Below, one piece after another: positions 44,859 to 62,618 of a stretch of 64,000 nt of DNA. Positions within the stretch are counted from its first letter, which is position 1; every line of letters begins with the position of its first letter. The notes beneath the pieces were generated by a model that saw only the letters and a list, made by a program, of their open reading frames with translations, was not told the origin of the DNA and ran no database searches. Origin of the DNA: Spinacia oleracea (lineage: Eukaryota > Streptophyta > Magnoliopsida > Caryophyllales > Amaranthaceae); assembly GCF_020520425.1 (NCBI RefSeq), contig NC_079487.1:85999141-86063140 (forward strand), read 5' to 3'. A program made the position numbers and the translations under genes.

Positions 44859-46760
44859 TTAAAAAGTAAAGTGGAAATAAGATATATGAGGTAATGCTAG
44901 TACCAGAGCTGGAGGTAAGGATGACACCCAGTCTGAAGCGTGTGTTGGGAGTAGACCCAGTGTGTTCAGCTGCCAGTACCAAAAAAAAGGGAATATACAT
45001 GTTAGAAAAAAGAAAAAGGATAAGCATATATTCTCCCAAAACATTGCATTAGCCACTCAAATTACCTTCCAGACACCAAGGGCAAGTCCCACCATGTTAA
45101 GGGCAAGGAAGACCAGCTTCGGCCCTAAGAGCTCAACTTTGCTGTCCTTGTAGGGTGCAAAAACTGAAAAACAAATCAAAACTCGATTGTCATCAATATA
45201 TGACACAGCAACATACCTACTGAGCAGTAAATAATGATACACCTTTACCCTATATGTTAAGGAGTACAACTACTACTTCAGGAGGCAAATAAAGGGGGAA
45301 AATTAATAATTAAGAAACACTAGTAGATAATTGTACCTTTTCCAACATCTCGAAGAGCACTAATGGGCTGCCAAAGAGCTGAGAAGGTGATACCAATGCT
45401 AAACAAATGTACAGTGCTTCCAGACATCCACATCATAAATCCCATCATCAACAAATTTTTCACAGGAGCTTGTGCCACTTCCCAAGCTTTCTATTGACAG
45501 GTAAAGAGTATAAAGTTAGTAGCAAGCCAACATAAGTACATAACAATATCAGAAAGATAAGTACCTAATAGCTCAAAGTAGCACAGAAATCCCTACATCC
45601 CTTTTTATGAGAAAACAACAAAACTTGCATTCCTGTCTCGAAATACTATCTATCCGGTGTAACGCCGTTACCCAGTGACATCAAGAATGACTAAATTCAA
45701 ATTCAGAAGAAAAAAATATAATCCGACAGTGGTTTTCACTTCAAAGCTATCTCCAAAACCTAACCTTCTATCCCAAACTTCACCAATCAGCTAACCCTAT
45801 TAACACAAGATGATATACTTTCATTCAGGTCAGGAAATATAAAATATATGGAGTACATTTTCCACTATAGCTTCAATTCTCCAAAATTAGATGAAAAAAA
45901 GTCAATTCACTAGATTCACAAAATGTTACACAACAATTTTAGAAAAAAAATCATAGCTACAAAGACATCACTGTGAAGATACCACTTCTCCTATTTGAGT
46001 ACAACCGACAATAGCACATTGCCCAAAACTGATTCAAACTATACTCGTTAATCAACAAACAGTAGAATTTCAGAAAGATCACGTTGTCAGAGTCCTCAGA
46101 GACAATTAACTTCAATGTAAAGATCTCAATTTCGCAATTTGAGTTCAACCAGTAATAGAAACCATTAGCTAAAATTATCCCATCAATTCGAGTACAACCA
46201 GTAATAGCAGATTCAAATTATTACTCATTAATCAACAAACATTAGAATTTTAGAAGATCACACCATCAGAGAACTTCAATGTGAAGATCACAATTTAGCA
46301 TTTTGAGTACAAATAGTAATAGCAAACCATTAATTAAAATTACCTCATTAACTAGTAAACCAGTAATAGCACATTAGGCCCAAATTGATTCATATTATTA
46401 CTCATTAATTAACTCAACACTAATTGAAGTCAACGATTGGAGAAAATAAATAAGCAAACCCTAATTTCAAAAGGAGATCAAAATTTAACCTGATATTTCC
46501 AATTAGCTTCAGCATCTTTCTTTTGACGAGTGACAGACGAATCCTCCTAAACCATCAAAATATCAAACAATCAAACCCAAAATTTTCAAATTCACGATAA
46601 AATCGAATCAATTAAGCAAAAAAAAAAAAACCTGATCTTGAGAGGCGCGAGTGAAACCAGGAGGATCTGGGACGTCGCGAGAAGAAGGAGCAGTAGAATT
46701 ATCGGTGAATTCAACCGCCCATCTTCTTCCTCCCACCATTATTCCTTTCCCTTTCTCCAT
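44859..46760 (-). CDS. EMC4: ER membrane protein complex subunit 4 (EMC4), five exons
   Basis: Minus-strand exons 46760-46632, 46546-46490, 45490-45337, 45163-45066 and 44969-44859 splice with GT..AG borders and consistent phase to 182 residues. The N-terminus has GGRRWAVEFTDNS and PSSRDVPDPPGFTRAS; exon 3 gives KAWEVAQAPVKNLLMMGFMM and STVHLFSIGITFSALWQPIS (membrane segment); exon 4 gives KLVFLALNMVGLALGVWK (second segment); exon 5 gives LNTLGLLPTHASDWVSSLPP. EMC4 is part of the conserved EMC insertase that helps place transmembrane segments in the ER. The family usually ends ...LPPAQEVE-like; here the unspliced frame ends PPALVLALPHISYFHFTF, so a further small exon may exist. Length fits the family (about 180). 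Confidence 0.93.
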
Positions 46761-47236
46761 CTTCCTCTTTCTCTCTCCTCTCTGCGATTGGAGATTTGGA
46801 GGTTCAGACTTTTTCTTGAACTGGAACTTTGTTGAAGACTGATGATGAACAGATATTTCCGTTTTACGACGATAATAATATTTTCTCTTAAATCCTTAAG
46901 GAACTAATTTAACGTGGAAACATGATTAAATCTTTTAAGTAAACCAACTAAACCAGGACTTTCGTTTTTCAAAGGCCCAATCTGTAATTAGAGGGTAGCG
47001 TTTAGCAGTTAATTGTAGCGGTTTGTATTAGGAGAGTTGATTAGCGATTTGTCTTGGGTAAGTTGGCTAACTGTTTGTATTAGCTTGTTTGTCTAACTTA
47101 TTATAGTAGCTGTTTCTATAAAATTGTTTGTTAAATACTTATTCTATAATAGCGGTTACATTGGATAAAATTACTAATTAGGATATTGGGTTAATTTATT
47201 ACTCTGTATTCATTAATTTTCAAATTAAGGACAATT
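46761..47236. other. Upstream region of EMC4
   Basis: Leader and promoter side of EMC4 (minus strand). The stretch 46990-47160 is AT-rich with TAGCGGTT/AACTGTTTGTATTAG words. No gene seen. Confidence 0.35.
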
Positions 47237-48825
47237 TGTGTAGACACTTAATTTGTGTCTCCTCTAGACTCCAATGACGATACCGCCAATAGATTTGGGG
47301 GGTTAATTTCTAAGTGTAAGTTATCGGTTGCAAATGACATAAATCAATTCAATTCCAAACTTTCATTCAAAATTCGAGTTCAAATTCCAAAGCAAACGCA
47401 AGTCCAATCTAAAATCATTCCAACTCTAATCCAACTCCAATCCCTTATGTAAGGCTATACAAACTCAATCCCCAAGTTCGATTTCTACTCCGAACTTCCA
47501 ATTCAAAGATACAAACTTTGGGTCCAAATCCTAACCTTGGGCTCCAATTCAAACTCAAATACATTTTCAAAATAAAATTTTAAAATCCAATTTCAATCTC
47601 AAGAACGGATGCTACGATCATTCTCTGAGGCACGTTTCCACTCAAAATCATATAAGGCAAGTCAAAGGGCGCCGACCCCAAAACCGTGCATCACGGGCTC
47701 CGACCCGCAAAATCGAGCAAAATCCGTACAAATCAGCAATCCTGAGAAATGCCTCAAAAATCTCACTTTCAAAGACATAAAAATCCATTCCTTAACCTCC
47801 AAGCAAAAGGACGGAGAAGGAACAAGATCGAAGATCTTTTGCAAAACCGCCAAAAGCACAAAAGGACAAAAACAGTTGTCATGTTGGTAGTTGTACCTGC
47901 ACCTGGGGCAGCAGGTGCGCCTGGCACCACCCCCACCTGCGCCTGGCGCCACCCCCGACATGCGTCTGGCGCCATCCCCAAACTTCACCAACTTTTTCTA
48001 TAAATACTCCCCATTTTCCACGAACAAACGAAGACATAAACACCCAATTTCGAGCAACGAAACTCTTCCTATTTCGAAACCCTTCAACATTCAAGGTTCA
48101 AATCTTTCAATACTCAACCTAAAATATCTAAAAAATACTCTCATACAAACACTTCAAAATACAAGTCCAATGTTCTAATGTCCTAAGCAATTTGGGAGTC
48201 CAAGCTTGGAAATTAATCAAGACCTAAGTCTAGGTAATTTCCGAAGACTCTTCAAATGTGTCATTCTACCCTTCTTACTTCAAGTTTAACAAATCATATG
48301 ATATTCATGTGATGTTCATACTCACTTGAACTAGGAAATGCTTCAAATGAGTAATCTTTAAGGGGATTTCATACTTGAAACCCCCCTCAAGTGATATTCC
48401 AAACTCCCCTTACAAGTGGTGTATAATCTTTACTTTATAGCACTTTATTTCTATTGTGATGCTTGCTTTACTTGTTTATTTCTTTCATCACCCAACATGC
48501 TAAATCGACAATATACAAAGTTCCGATCACGCTTAACAAAGATAATTTCTGTACAACCGGACTAGGTTCCTTTAATTTGATTTAAAGGGAAGTGATCACG
48601 TACAAATTATCAAGTTTAATGTTCTAGAATGCATGCCAAACCCACCTAAACGTAGTGTCATGATTAGGATTTTCTTATATGAAAATGATACTTGTCTTGA
48701 TTGAACCAAATTTGCTAAATCTTTCTAAATAAGTGTCTCGTTCCCTTACCCAAATCTCGATGCGGTTACAAGTCCTATGCTCTATCCCAAGTCATGGCCT
48801 TTCCTAACCGGACCCTTTAATTTTG
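47237..48825 (+). mobile_element. Probable Ty3/gypsy LTR (Tat/Ogre-like)
   Basis: Begins TGTGTAGACACTTAATTTGT and is followed near 48826 by TTTGGTGGCGACTTCGTCG. That resembles the primer-site region TTTGGTGGCGACTC found after LTRs of plant Tat/Ogre elements. The ~1.6-kb length is plausible for an LTR. Proteins are absent: only about 360 bp of possible interior remain before the TA repeat and the copia relative. Boundaries and lineage are inferred. Confidence 0.45.
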
Positions 48826-49186
48826 TTTGGTGGCGACTTCGTCGAAATTCAATATTCTTAGCCGTAGGGGAAATTTTACGCATTTTGCGTAATTGAATTT
48901 CGATTTTCAAATGTTCAAACCGATTAACATCGTTAGTGAGAAATTACGTTTTGGCACCTTGGGGGTTGGATTGTTAAAATTCAAGCCAAAACTAATGGTC
49001 GTGCTTTTCAATAAATCGACCAAGTTTGGGTCTTTGGCGTTTTCCAAACATGATTCGTCAAATTCTCAAAACTTACATTACAAAATCCAAATATACAAAT
49101 GTACAAAGTAAGAAAAAATTTAGCAGCCTACAATTTGTTATTTAGATTTACAAAATTTGTTTTATATATATATATATATATATATA

Positions 49187-51162
<1,976 letters not shown>

Positions 51163-54100
51163 AGAGTTGCTTCTCACTTGTTGCATAGGTTTAGTTATCA
51201 TGCTTTGCCAATCTTAATATCCTTTTCATCGAATGTTCTTCGAGATATGATGATAAGATCTTTTCGAGTTTGTTTATTATGTGATCTAGTCTTTCTTACT
51301 TCGATGGTGGCTTTACTCATTTTGCAATGAAGAACCATCAAGTTAGCAGACGTTTTTCTTGCTTCAAGAGTAGTTCTACGCATTTTTCAATGAAGAATCA
51401 TCAAGCCAGCAGATAGGTGATCTACCCAAGTTCAGTGAAGAACTTTAAACAACCCTGTTTTATTGCTTCTTAGGCAATAATTACTTTTACTTCAACTTTA
51501 TAGGTTGCTAGTGATGCTTTGTTTGGAATTACTTATCCAAGCAGTTCACAGATATGTGGAATACTCTCAACTATATCTTAGAACATAGAAATCATTATTT
51601 TAATTTCCCACGCAACAACTCATGGTCTCCAACCCATGTTGCCATTTCAAAACACGATGCTCTATAGCTCGTCCTTGTCAATGGTTAACTCCAAAGGGGT
51701 CTTGCTTGATCCTTTGCCAGTGTTTCTGCGTGTAGCATCAATATTTAGCATATCTTTATTTCCTTGAATCAAGAACTATTCCTATGTACCTTTTCAAGTA
51801 CCATAAGTATTCTTGATCTCAATCTAGTTGATCTTCACTTAGATCAATAGAGATTGGTATATGTTCGTCATGGCTAAAGTCATACGATACCTTTTTGGCG
51901 ATCCTCATATTATATCATACATGATAAATTCTTTTGCAGAATAATTCCCAATTGAATTCTATTCATGTAACTTTAGCTCATTCAATTTTAGTAGATACTG
52001 AATCCAGCTAAATTCTTTGACATATAATATAGGTTAAGAATCTCATTTAGACTTTTTGATGTTTAACTTAGTAAATGCTTATACATAGTTCAAACATTCT
52101 TTACTTAGATTTATTCACATGGGTCGAATATCTCCAATGGAGACTTTCGTGTTTGATTTAGTAAATGCCATTACTTAATCCAAAATAATATCATAAGATC
52201 TTTGTAAATAGATCTTAATACCCAGTATGTACTAAGTTTCGCCATGGTCCATTATTGATGAATAATTTCAAATCTAAGTCATTAGCATTTGAATGTTATT
52301 TCACAATAGAGAGATATGTGTGTGATACACATAGGACCAATTAAGTTTTAAGTACTCCCACTAAACTTCTTATATATCTATAAGAATCATGTACATTTTA
52401 TGAAACTAAAATACTTATTAGCTTCACTAAAATACATTTCTAATTCCCAATTGCTTGCTTAAATCTGTACTTAGATTTCATAAGCTAGCTTTCCTTTTCA
52501 AGCATTTATTTGGATCCACAAATCCTATGACATACCATGTACATAGTTTATTCCAACATTTGATTGAGGAATACGTTTTGTCATCCAATTGCCATATGTA
52601 CCAATATGCAATCATTGCTTGAATTATAGACTTAAGCATTACGATTTTGCATGAGGTTTCAACACAATCCATGCCATGAATTTGCTTGTAACCTTTAGCA
52701 ACTAATCTAGCTTTGTGTGTGAACACAATTCCATGTTTGATGGTTTTTATCCTTAAAACAAACTTGCAACCAATAGGTGTGAAACTATTCTTGCAAATCA
52801 ACAAAATTTCAATTTTGTCATCAAAACATTGAGTATGTTTTATGGCCTCTAACCATTTAAAACATTTGAGTCTATATATGGCCTCTAACCATTTTAGGGA
52901 ATCTAGGTTTCGTCATAGCTTTCTTACAAGTCATAAACTCATTAATCTACATGATAATAGTTTGACTGCAAGTTGTAGGTTTCTTCATTATCGAATAGAA
53001 GAATCTCATAGTTTCATTGACCAGAACTCTATGTCCTTACTATCTAATAGAAGAATCTCATAGTTCCAGTGACTTGAACTCTATGCCTACTTGGGTATAG
53101 AACATCAAACAATAGAATATCAACAGGCACTTTGAGAGTCCTTTGAATATTCTATTCTCTTTGAAGCACTTGTAAAGTTTTCTAAGAGATGTCTATTCTT
53201 TAAAGCCACTTCTAAAGTCCTTAAAGAATAAGTTCGGATTTTCTGAAGCACTTCGAAAAGCCTCCGGAATGTCCGTTTATGTTTGTTGTTCGCCTCGAAG
53301 ACTTTCGAGGTCTATTTTCTCCCACTTGTCATTTTGGAAACGAATCTCCAAAAGGACATTATTTCGAGCAAACAAACATTATGTTCTCAAAAATTCGTGG
53401 TAGAAACAATACCCTTGTGTCTCATTTGAATAAATCACAATGAAACATATATCTATGCTTGGGCCTTAGTTTGTTGAATAACAAACACTAAGCTCCCACT
53501 GAGTTTAGGAACTCTTTAGATATATTATGAAAAGATATTCTGAAATTTCTTTTCAATAGCTTTGACGAATTTGGTTTAGTTTGGTGGTAGTTGAGCATTT
53601 TGTTTTAGAAATTATAGGAAAAGTCTTTATGATTCATCATTGATCGAATCAAGTACTAATTGACTTCGATCATTCCAACGTAGATATGCCATATCTTATG
53701 GACCTAGATTGTGAACACACAATCATTGATGATCATATTTGGTCTCAAGTAATCATCAACATGATCTAGCCTAGATCTTTATGATTTCTTGCCAAGTGGA
53801 TTTTATACTTCTGAATCTTTGAACTAGCCAAACAGATTCAACTTATATCACATTTGAGTAAATAAACCTATATTCACTCAAATCCATGTGAAATAATAAA
53901 GTCATAAAACCTTTCTTTAGCTTTGAACTCTATCGTCTAGGCGTTCTAACAATAGTTCATATTCTTTGTTACTTTCAACAAGTAAGACTAGCTTGTCTTA
54001 AGTTGATCTAGAAATCAACCAACTTTCAAAAGTCCATCAAAATAGAGCTTATGAATGTTAACTTGTTGATATGGTCTAAGCAACAATGCCAAAGATTTAA

Positions 54101-55140
54101 TGGAACTCAAATCAAGGGTTTGATTTGAACCTAGTAAAGTTCTTTAAAGAGTTGTTTGTTTTAATCAAGCATATTGACTCAACCAGTAATTGACCATTTC
54201 ATTCAAATAAACAAACAAACAAGCATTGTTTTTGTTCTTCTGAATGTGAGTCTTTCTGTGTTTGAAGCAGAAATTTAGGTATGCTGATTATGGAACAAAA
54301 TAGCCATTAAGTTCCAGCCTTTGAAAGGTCTTAAAACAAACTAGATGACCCTACAACTAATGTAGCATTGCCATGCTTCATTTCCCACTTGTAGGTCATT
54401 AGTGTATCCTAGCTTCCATTGTTTGAGTTATTACCGAAGTAAGAACCTCAAGCGGTATATGATACCAAGGAAGTTTGATTGCTAGGTCACTTCTCTTTAA
54501 ACATGAACTTATAGGTAGAAACGGAATCGTAAATTCCTTTCATTTGTTCCTCGTTTTCCTATTTCTTGTACCTTTTCTTATAGTCTTAAGAATTGAATTC
54601 TTTAGTGTTGACTTTTATACTTTGTTAGACATGTCCAATGTCACCAACAAGGTTCTTTACCATTTTGATTTATGTTGAATATTTTGTTTCAACTAGATGA
54701 TCTTACCAGAAGCTTCTAAAGTTCTCTAAGCATCGATCTATTCGAATGTCTAGGGACTAGACTCAATCGAGAATTAAATGGACAAAGATATTACGTTGTT
54801 AACCATTGGTAAAGCTGAGCGTATTAAACTCAATGCTTTATGATCTCAAAACTACAGTGTATTTTGAATTCACAAGCACCAATTGGTTTGCCATTCGTTT
54901 TTGATATTCGAAAACAACCATAAAAGTCGCTATAAGAAACGTACATTTTAAATTGCTCACTTTCTCTCTTTTCCGTGAATCGTTCTTGGATTCACTACCA
55001 ATCGAGGAAATTTACTGTTACCTTTCTAAAAGGATTTATTGCAGTGCAAGATATTTAATTATAAACAATAATTAAAACATACATTGAAGCATGCAAAGTC
55101 TAAACATTTATCATGAATAATAACTTGAAATTAAAGCAAC
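51163..55140 (-). pseudogene. Decayed copia pol region
   Basis: Minus-strand fragments are recognisable but riddled with stops. A reverse transcriptase piece at 52478-52804 reads ARLVAKGYKQIHGMD, matching ARLVAKGYRQVHGVD of the intact element. A protease/gag-border-like piece lies near 54390. The integrase/RNase H end near 51200-51400 contains an internally duplicated block (LEARKTS / IEVRKTR). It is far more diverged from the intact pol than the LTRs and leader are from theirs, so it cannot encode a working enzyme. Confidence 0.8.
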
Positions 55141-57860
55141 CATGCAATTCAAACAAGTTATTAGCATTTTATTCGAATTATGTGTTCCGGCAGGTGTGAA
55201 TAAAATGATTCCAAGACCCTAAAACCATTGAAGAATTAAGCACAGTTTGTCGACTCAATTCTAAAACATTTTAGGTAAGCAAAAGCCTTTTGCTAATAGT
55301 CTAGAAACTACTCTTGGTTGATAGGTACGTCTAAGAACTTATTAGGTAAACCTATCGAATTTGCCACGACATAAAAGGACTCCTTACTTATATCGTTGAG
55401 TTTCACCAAAACTAACATGTACTCACAATTATTTGTGTACCTTGCCCCTTTAGGACCAATAAGTAACACCTCGCTGAGCGAAAACTATTACTAGATTGAT
55501 GTAAAGGATATCCAAGCAAGTGTATATTTTGGCATGGCACCTTTTAACTCAATTTTTAAGTTTGGAACTTAAGGCTCTTACTATGTTGGTTAGATTTTAA
55601 GTGAACTAAAATCCTTAATCATGCAACATAATCAAGCTTTTGATCTCATGCATTTTAAGACATATTTAAAGCAATAAATAACTTAAAACATGCATAAGAT
55701 ATTTGTGATCTAGTATGGCCCGACTTCATTTTGAAGCTTTGACTTCAAAGTTCGTCTTGAAAATCTCCGTGGGAGGCACCATTTTCTTCAAATAGGATAA
55801 GCTATAACTAATTACAACTATTTGATGGTACGCAGACCATATTTGAATTGAAAAATAACTTTGGTGCTTTAGACCAATTACATTCAAATTAATGGTACGC
55901 AGACCATATTTTCTATCCTATTTGGGCCATACTAGTCACTTCATAACCTGCAAAACAGTACATATACAATATATACCATTCACCCATTCATTATCATGAA
56001 TGGCCCACATAGCTGGTTAGTAAAACACATTATGCATCACGTAAACATTTGCAGCAATTAATCAAGGGCACCAATAATCTACCAATTATTCAGTCCTTAT
56101 TAATTCTAATCGAGTTGTTTTAACCTTAAGGATTTGTAGACCTAATCAAGAGTTTATGACTAAAAAGCGCTCCCACTCAAACCAATAAATTCATATGCTT
56201 TACTAATTTTAAACATAAAATTGTATTTCTAGTCTAACCGGAAACATACAAATTTAATTAAAATTTAAAGCTCATATAAATTTATAATTGAATCCAAAAA
56301 TTTAATTTAATTTCAGTCGCATTTAAATTAATTCATGATTTTAATTTTAGTAAAATAATTAGAATAAATTCCATTTATTATAATTATAATATTCAAAATT
56401 AAAATCCAAGAAATTAATTCAAATTATTAATTTTAAAATTAATTAAAATTACGTGAACTGAAATTTTCAAATTAAACATTCAAAACGATCTAATCGTAAC
56501 GCAAACACCCTACGCGTTGCACGCCCATGGGCCGTACGCACACAGCCATTGCTGGCCATGTGCGCGCAGCCCATGCGCTCGTCGCATAGCTGCTGCTGTC
56601 CTATCGCAAGCCTCCGCACAGCGCCCCATCGCACGCGAGCTATCGCTCGCAGTGCGCGCGCGAGATCGCTCGCTGGGCGCGCTGGCTCGCTGGCTGGCGC
56701 GCGAGATCGCTCGCTGCGCGCGCGCGAGCCATCGCTCGCTGGTGCGCGACATCGCTCGCTGGGCGGGCGACGTCGCGCGCTGTGCGCGCGAGTGATGCTG
56801 TGCGCAGCGCTCGTGGCACGCGAGCTTGCGCTCGCTGCGCGCGAGGCTGCGCGCACTTGTGCGAGGCAGCGCGCGTTGTGGCGCAGCTCGCTTGCTGCCC
56901 ACACGCGACTGCCTTGGCTCGCCCCTCGCCCATGCCCATACGTTCATTGCTCGTGGCACACGACACAAGGCAGGGCTGCTGCCTTGCGCTCGTGCACTAC
57001 GCCCTTGCTCATTGCATTCGTGCCGCACGGGCGACGAGCTCCCTTGCTCGTCGTCGCATGCCCGCATTATACAACACCCCTTAAGGGTAACACGAAGCGT
57101 CCATTGCTTCGTGCGTGCAAGTTATTTGAACGAATCGCATAAAAATTTAAAATTTATATTTAAAATTAATGACAAATTAATAAATATTATTAATTTCATA
57201 ATTTTAGGGCGAAAAATCGAAAATTTATTATCCAATTGATTTCCGATTGATATGGATTCAAGTCTAGGTCATAAAAATTTAAAATTTATCGTAAATTTAC
57301 AATTTTTATGGTGGTTTTTAATCATAGGTTTCTAATTAAATTACAATTAATTATGAAAATCAAATTAATTCTAAATTATTCTAATTTTCAACAAATTAAT
57401 CATAATTACAAATTAGATTGCATAATTAACAAGACTAGGCATTCAAACTTGTTAAACATATGCAGTAGGTCAATCAAAAATTCAAGATTTATCAACAGGA
57501 ATCGCAAATATTTAATTTAACATCTTAAATTTACGAAATTTTGCATTCGAAAAACTAAAACCTTCGAAAAGTCATAGTTAGGCTTCGAATTTGAGAATTC
57601 TGGGTTCGGCAGAAAAATACTATTTTTGTCAAAATTTTAGAATGCCTTTTACATGCGGAATTGACACAAAAATCACTCAATTCGGATGAGTAATGAAGAA
57701 ACTGCCGAAAAACTGCGTACATATAATTAAATAAACGCAATTTGCAATTAATTAACAATTACGAAAATTAATCACCCCTTTTAATTCTTGCAAATTTGTA
57801 ATATTTAACCATGTTCATGCAATTTAGATTATGAAAATAATAAGGGGCTCGTGATACCAC
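55141..57860 (-). other. Leader of the copia relative, with primer site and hairpin array
   Basis: Closely similar, reverse-complemented, to the 9103-11900 leader of the intact element, including the two ATGGTACGCAGACCATAT copies and the primer site next to 57861. The hairpin array (about 56639-56765) has fewer units here, so array length differs between family members. Open frames in the GC-rich part are artefacts. Confidence 0.85.
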
Positions 57861-59812
<1,952 letters not shown>

Positions 59813-59829
59813 TTTCTTCACAATTTTTT

Positions 59830-62337
59830 TTGCCGTTTACCTTAGTGATAGTGTAAATACATGTTTAACCCTTCCCCTTTGACGCTTCTCTGCTGAATGA
59901 TGAATCATATTTGTATAGGGTATTTTAGGCGCATTTAGGTTGCATTTCTAGGCATTCGTCTCATTTTAGTCGCATTTGCATAAGTTGTCGTTATTGTACT
60001 CTATTACGTCCCTTTCGTGTTTTCTTTAATATTTCAGGTGATTTTACGGTCATTTGGATGCTTTCGAGGTGTTCAAAGTTGATTTGGATGATGAAGGAAT
60101 GAGATGTTGACTCGAGGATCATTACATGTCTCTTGGGATAATTTTGAGTCAACAACGAAGCTAAACGTTATTTTTCTAAGCATCAAAACGGACAACCGTT
60201 CACTCTTTTGATGATATCTCAAGTTTTACATATCGGAATGAGACGATTTTGATTGGGATAGAAAGTAGGATTAAAGAGATTTCCAACGATAGGTCACACG
60301 TCCCTAGGGGCATTGTAGAACGAGAGTTATGACATAAACAAAACGCTCAAACATCTAGCGAGGGATGGCTCGACAGCCAGCGAGACGCCATCCCTTGCAC
60401 GCGAAACCCAACACCCAGCCAGCGGGCACGCTTCCTTGTCGATCCCTAATTATGTTTTCTCTGCCTAGCCCGCTGACAATCCAGCGTAGGCGCTGGAGTT
60501 TCCGCCCATCATGCTTCGTCGCGCACAAATCTCGACAAGGGATGCTTCTCGGGCCAACGAGGGATCTCTCGCCCAACGAGGGATGCTTCTCGGACAACGA
60601 GGGATCACTCGCCTAACAAGGGATGCTTCTCGGCCAGCGAGGGATCACTCGGACCATCGAGAGATCTCGCACCAATGCACCAGGCCTTGCTACTCGATGC
60701 CTCGCCTATGCAAGCATGCTACAACTCCTCGTCGCGCACTCTCCTAGCGAGCGATGGCTCGATGCAGCGAGGGATCTTGCTTTCCGCTTCGTTGCTCCTC
60801 ACACACACGCCCTTGTGCATCTCTTGGATGGCCCGGTCGTGCTTGGATTTCATTGCCACATCATCGTCCATCGACCAATCATTGACGACTTCTATTATTT
60901 ATTTATTTTATTTTAGAACTTACGAAGCATATAAATACTTCAAAGGATGCTTTTATTTTCCCTTATGTTTTACTTTTCCCAGAATTTCTTTTTCATGTCA
61001 TTTTCTATTATTCTCTCTTCTATTGTTGAACCCTAGCTTTTCAATATTTGAATTCATCAATCTAGAGGTAATTCAAGAATTGTTTTTTCCTTAATTCATT
61101 CTTATTATTTTCGTCCCTTAGATTAATTTGTCCTTTGATTAAGAAATTCGTTCTTATTATTTATTTCATGCTTGTTAGTTTAATTATGAGCGAGTAGTTG
61201 TTTTCTAGGGCTAAGTAAGGGAAGCCATGGTTTATACCATGATCGTTATGCATTAAAGTTTCTAAATTTATAGATTATTGTTTGAGTAATTCCAATTGAT
61301 TTGTTTTAATTGTTGATTCATGTAATTGGCCAATATCATGGATTGATTATCCAGCTAATAGGAATTAGAATTGAAAGATCATATTCTTAGAGGCTTGGTG
61401 CAATTGGCAATTCTGATTATGCTAGCGACCGTACTGCATATGTTGGATTGAAAGTGTTAAAACCCGACCGTAGGATTAACATGCACTTTAATTACTCGGC
61501 CTAGCCTTTTCATTGTCAAATTGATTTGTGTTCTTGGATTGGTATAAGCATGGTGAACCGAACAGAAAACCTAGACCTTTAATTTATTGATAAATACAAC
61601 ACTTATATTATTGTTTTAGTTTCTTTAGTTTATAAACCAAATTCAACTTTCGTTTATTGAAATAGTTCGTATAATTGGGCAAAAACTAATAGAACTTGTC
61701 TCCCTGTGGGATCGACCCGTATTTGCTAAGTAACTGCTAACAACAGACACTGTGCACTTGCGGTATAACTTTTTAATTCATCAAGTTTTAATCCTAGGGT
61801 TTGGGAATCCATGTTTATATTATGAATCTTTATTATTATTGTTGATGGTTTCATTATGCATTGATATTTCTAGTTGATTAGGTTTATATCTTTAATCTTT
61901 GCAATCTGATCAATTGTTTGATTAATTGTTGCTAATAGGGGTTAGAATCGAAAGATCAACTTTTAGACGCTTACCTACAACTAGCAATTCCGATTATGTT
62001 AGCAACCGTACTGCATATGTTGAATCGAGAGTGTTAAGACCCGACCACAAGATTAACTCGTGCTCTAGATACTTTGAATACTTTAATTGTTGATGATGTT
62101 TTAATTGATTTTGAAATATGAATATGGTGAACCATTGCCCTAGATATTTTAGTTTGTTTTCCTATTTATTTTAGTTTAAACATTCAATCCTAAATTTCGT
62201 GACATTGTTAGTTCCGCCATACCTTGTAAGCTAGATTTAAATAGCCATCTCTTTGTGGATTCGACCCTACTTACCATGCTACATTGTTAGGAGGTTTCAT
62301 TAGGATTTTATTTTTGACGGGTGTACGACAGCCTATC
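59830..62337 (+). mobile_element. LTR region of a Ty3/gypsy (Athila/Tat-like) element
   Basis: Non-coding sequence ending TATCA before a tRNA-Asp-type primer site and gag. CTCCCTGTGGGATCGACCC-type sequence near the end is typical of these LTRs. It appears twice (near 61700 and near 62255), because about 400 bp (61350-61760) recur, diverged, about 577 bp downstream. The LTR start is not certain: it may be one long LTR with an internal duplication or two LTR pieces. Confidence 0.6.
60355..60785 (+). repeat. CGAG..GAT..CTCG hairpin repeats in the gypsy LTR
   Basis: About ten units such as GCGAGGGATGGCTCG, CGAGGGATCTCTCG, CGAGGGATCACTCG and CGAGCGATGGCTCG are spaced about 18-24 bp in the central run. 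Each can pair CGAG with CTCG around a 4-8 base loop. The same design appears in the copia leader array at 10204-10440. Confidence 0.8.
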
Positions 62338-62344
62338 AAGTTTC

Positions 62345-62362
62345 TGGGGTCGTTGCCGGGGA
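62345..62362 (+). promoter_or_regulatory. Primer binding site (tRNA-Asp type) of the gypsy element
   Basis: TGGGGTCGTTGCCGGGGA resembles TGGCGCCGTTGCCGGGGA, the usual Athila/Tat primer site complementary to tRNA-Asp, with two differences. Confidence 0.75.
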
Positions 62363-62618
62363 GACGGATATATTCTATTAGTTTTAGTTTGCTTATTTGA
62401 ATTGTTTCCATTGTCTCATTGGAGCTTTTAGTTCCAATTGAGGCAATTTTCACTGCGTTTTCTTGTCTGTTGTTTATGCCTAGGTCTGCTAGAACGGGTA
62501 ACTTGGTTCCTCCCGATCCCGATCCCCATCTGGTAAGAATCTTTGACAACTAAAAAAGAAACAACAGAAGAAGAAGCAGTCAGGTTCTCAAGACTCACAG
62601 ACTCCACCAAGTCACACG

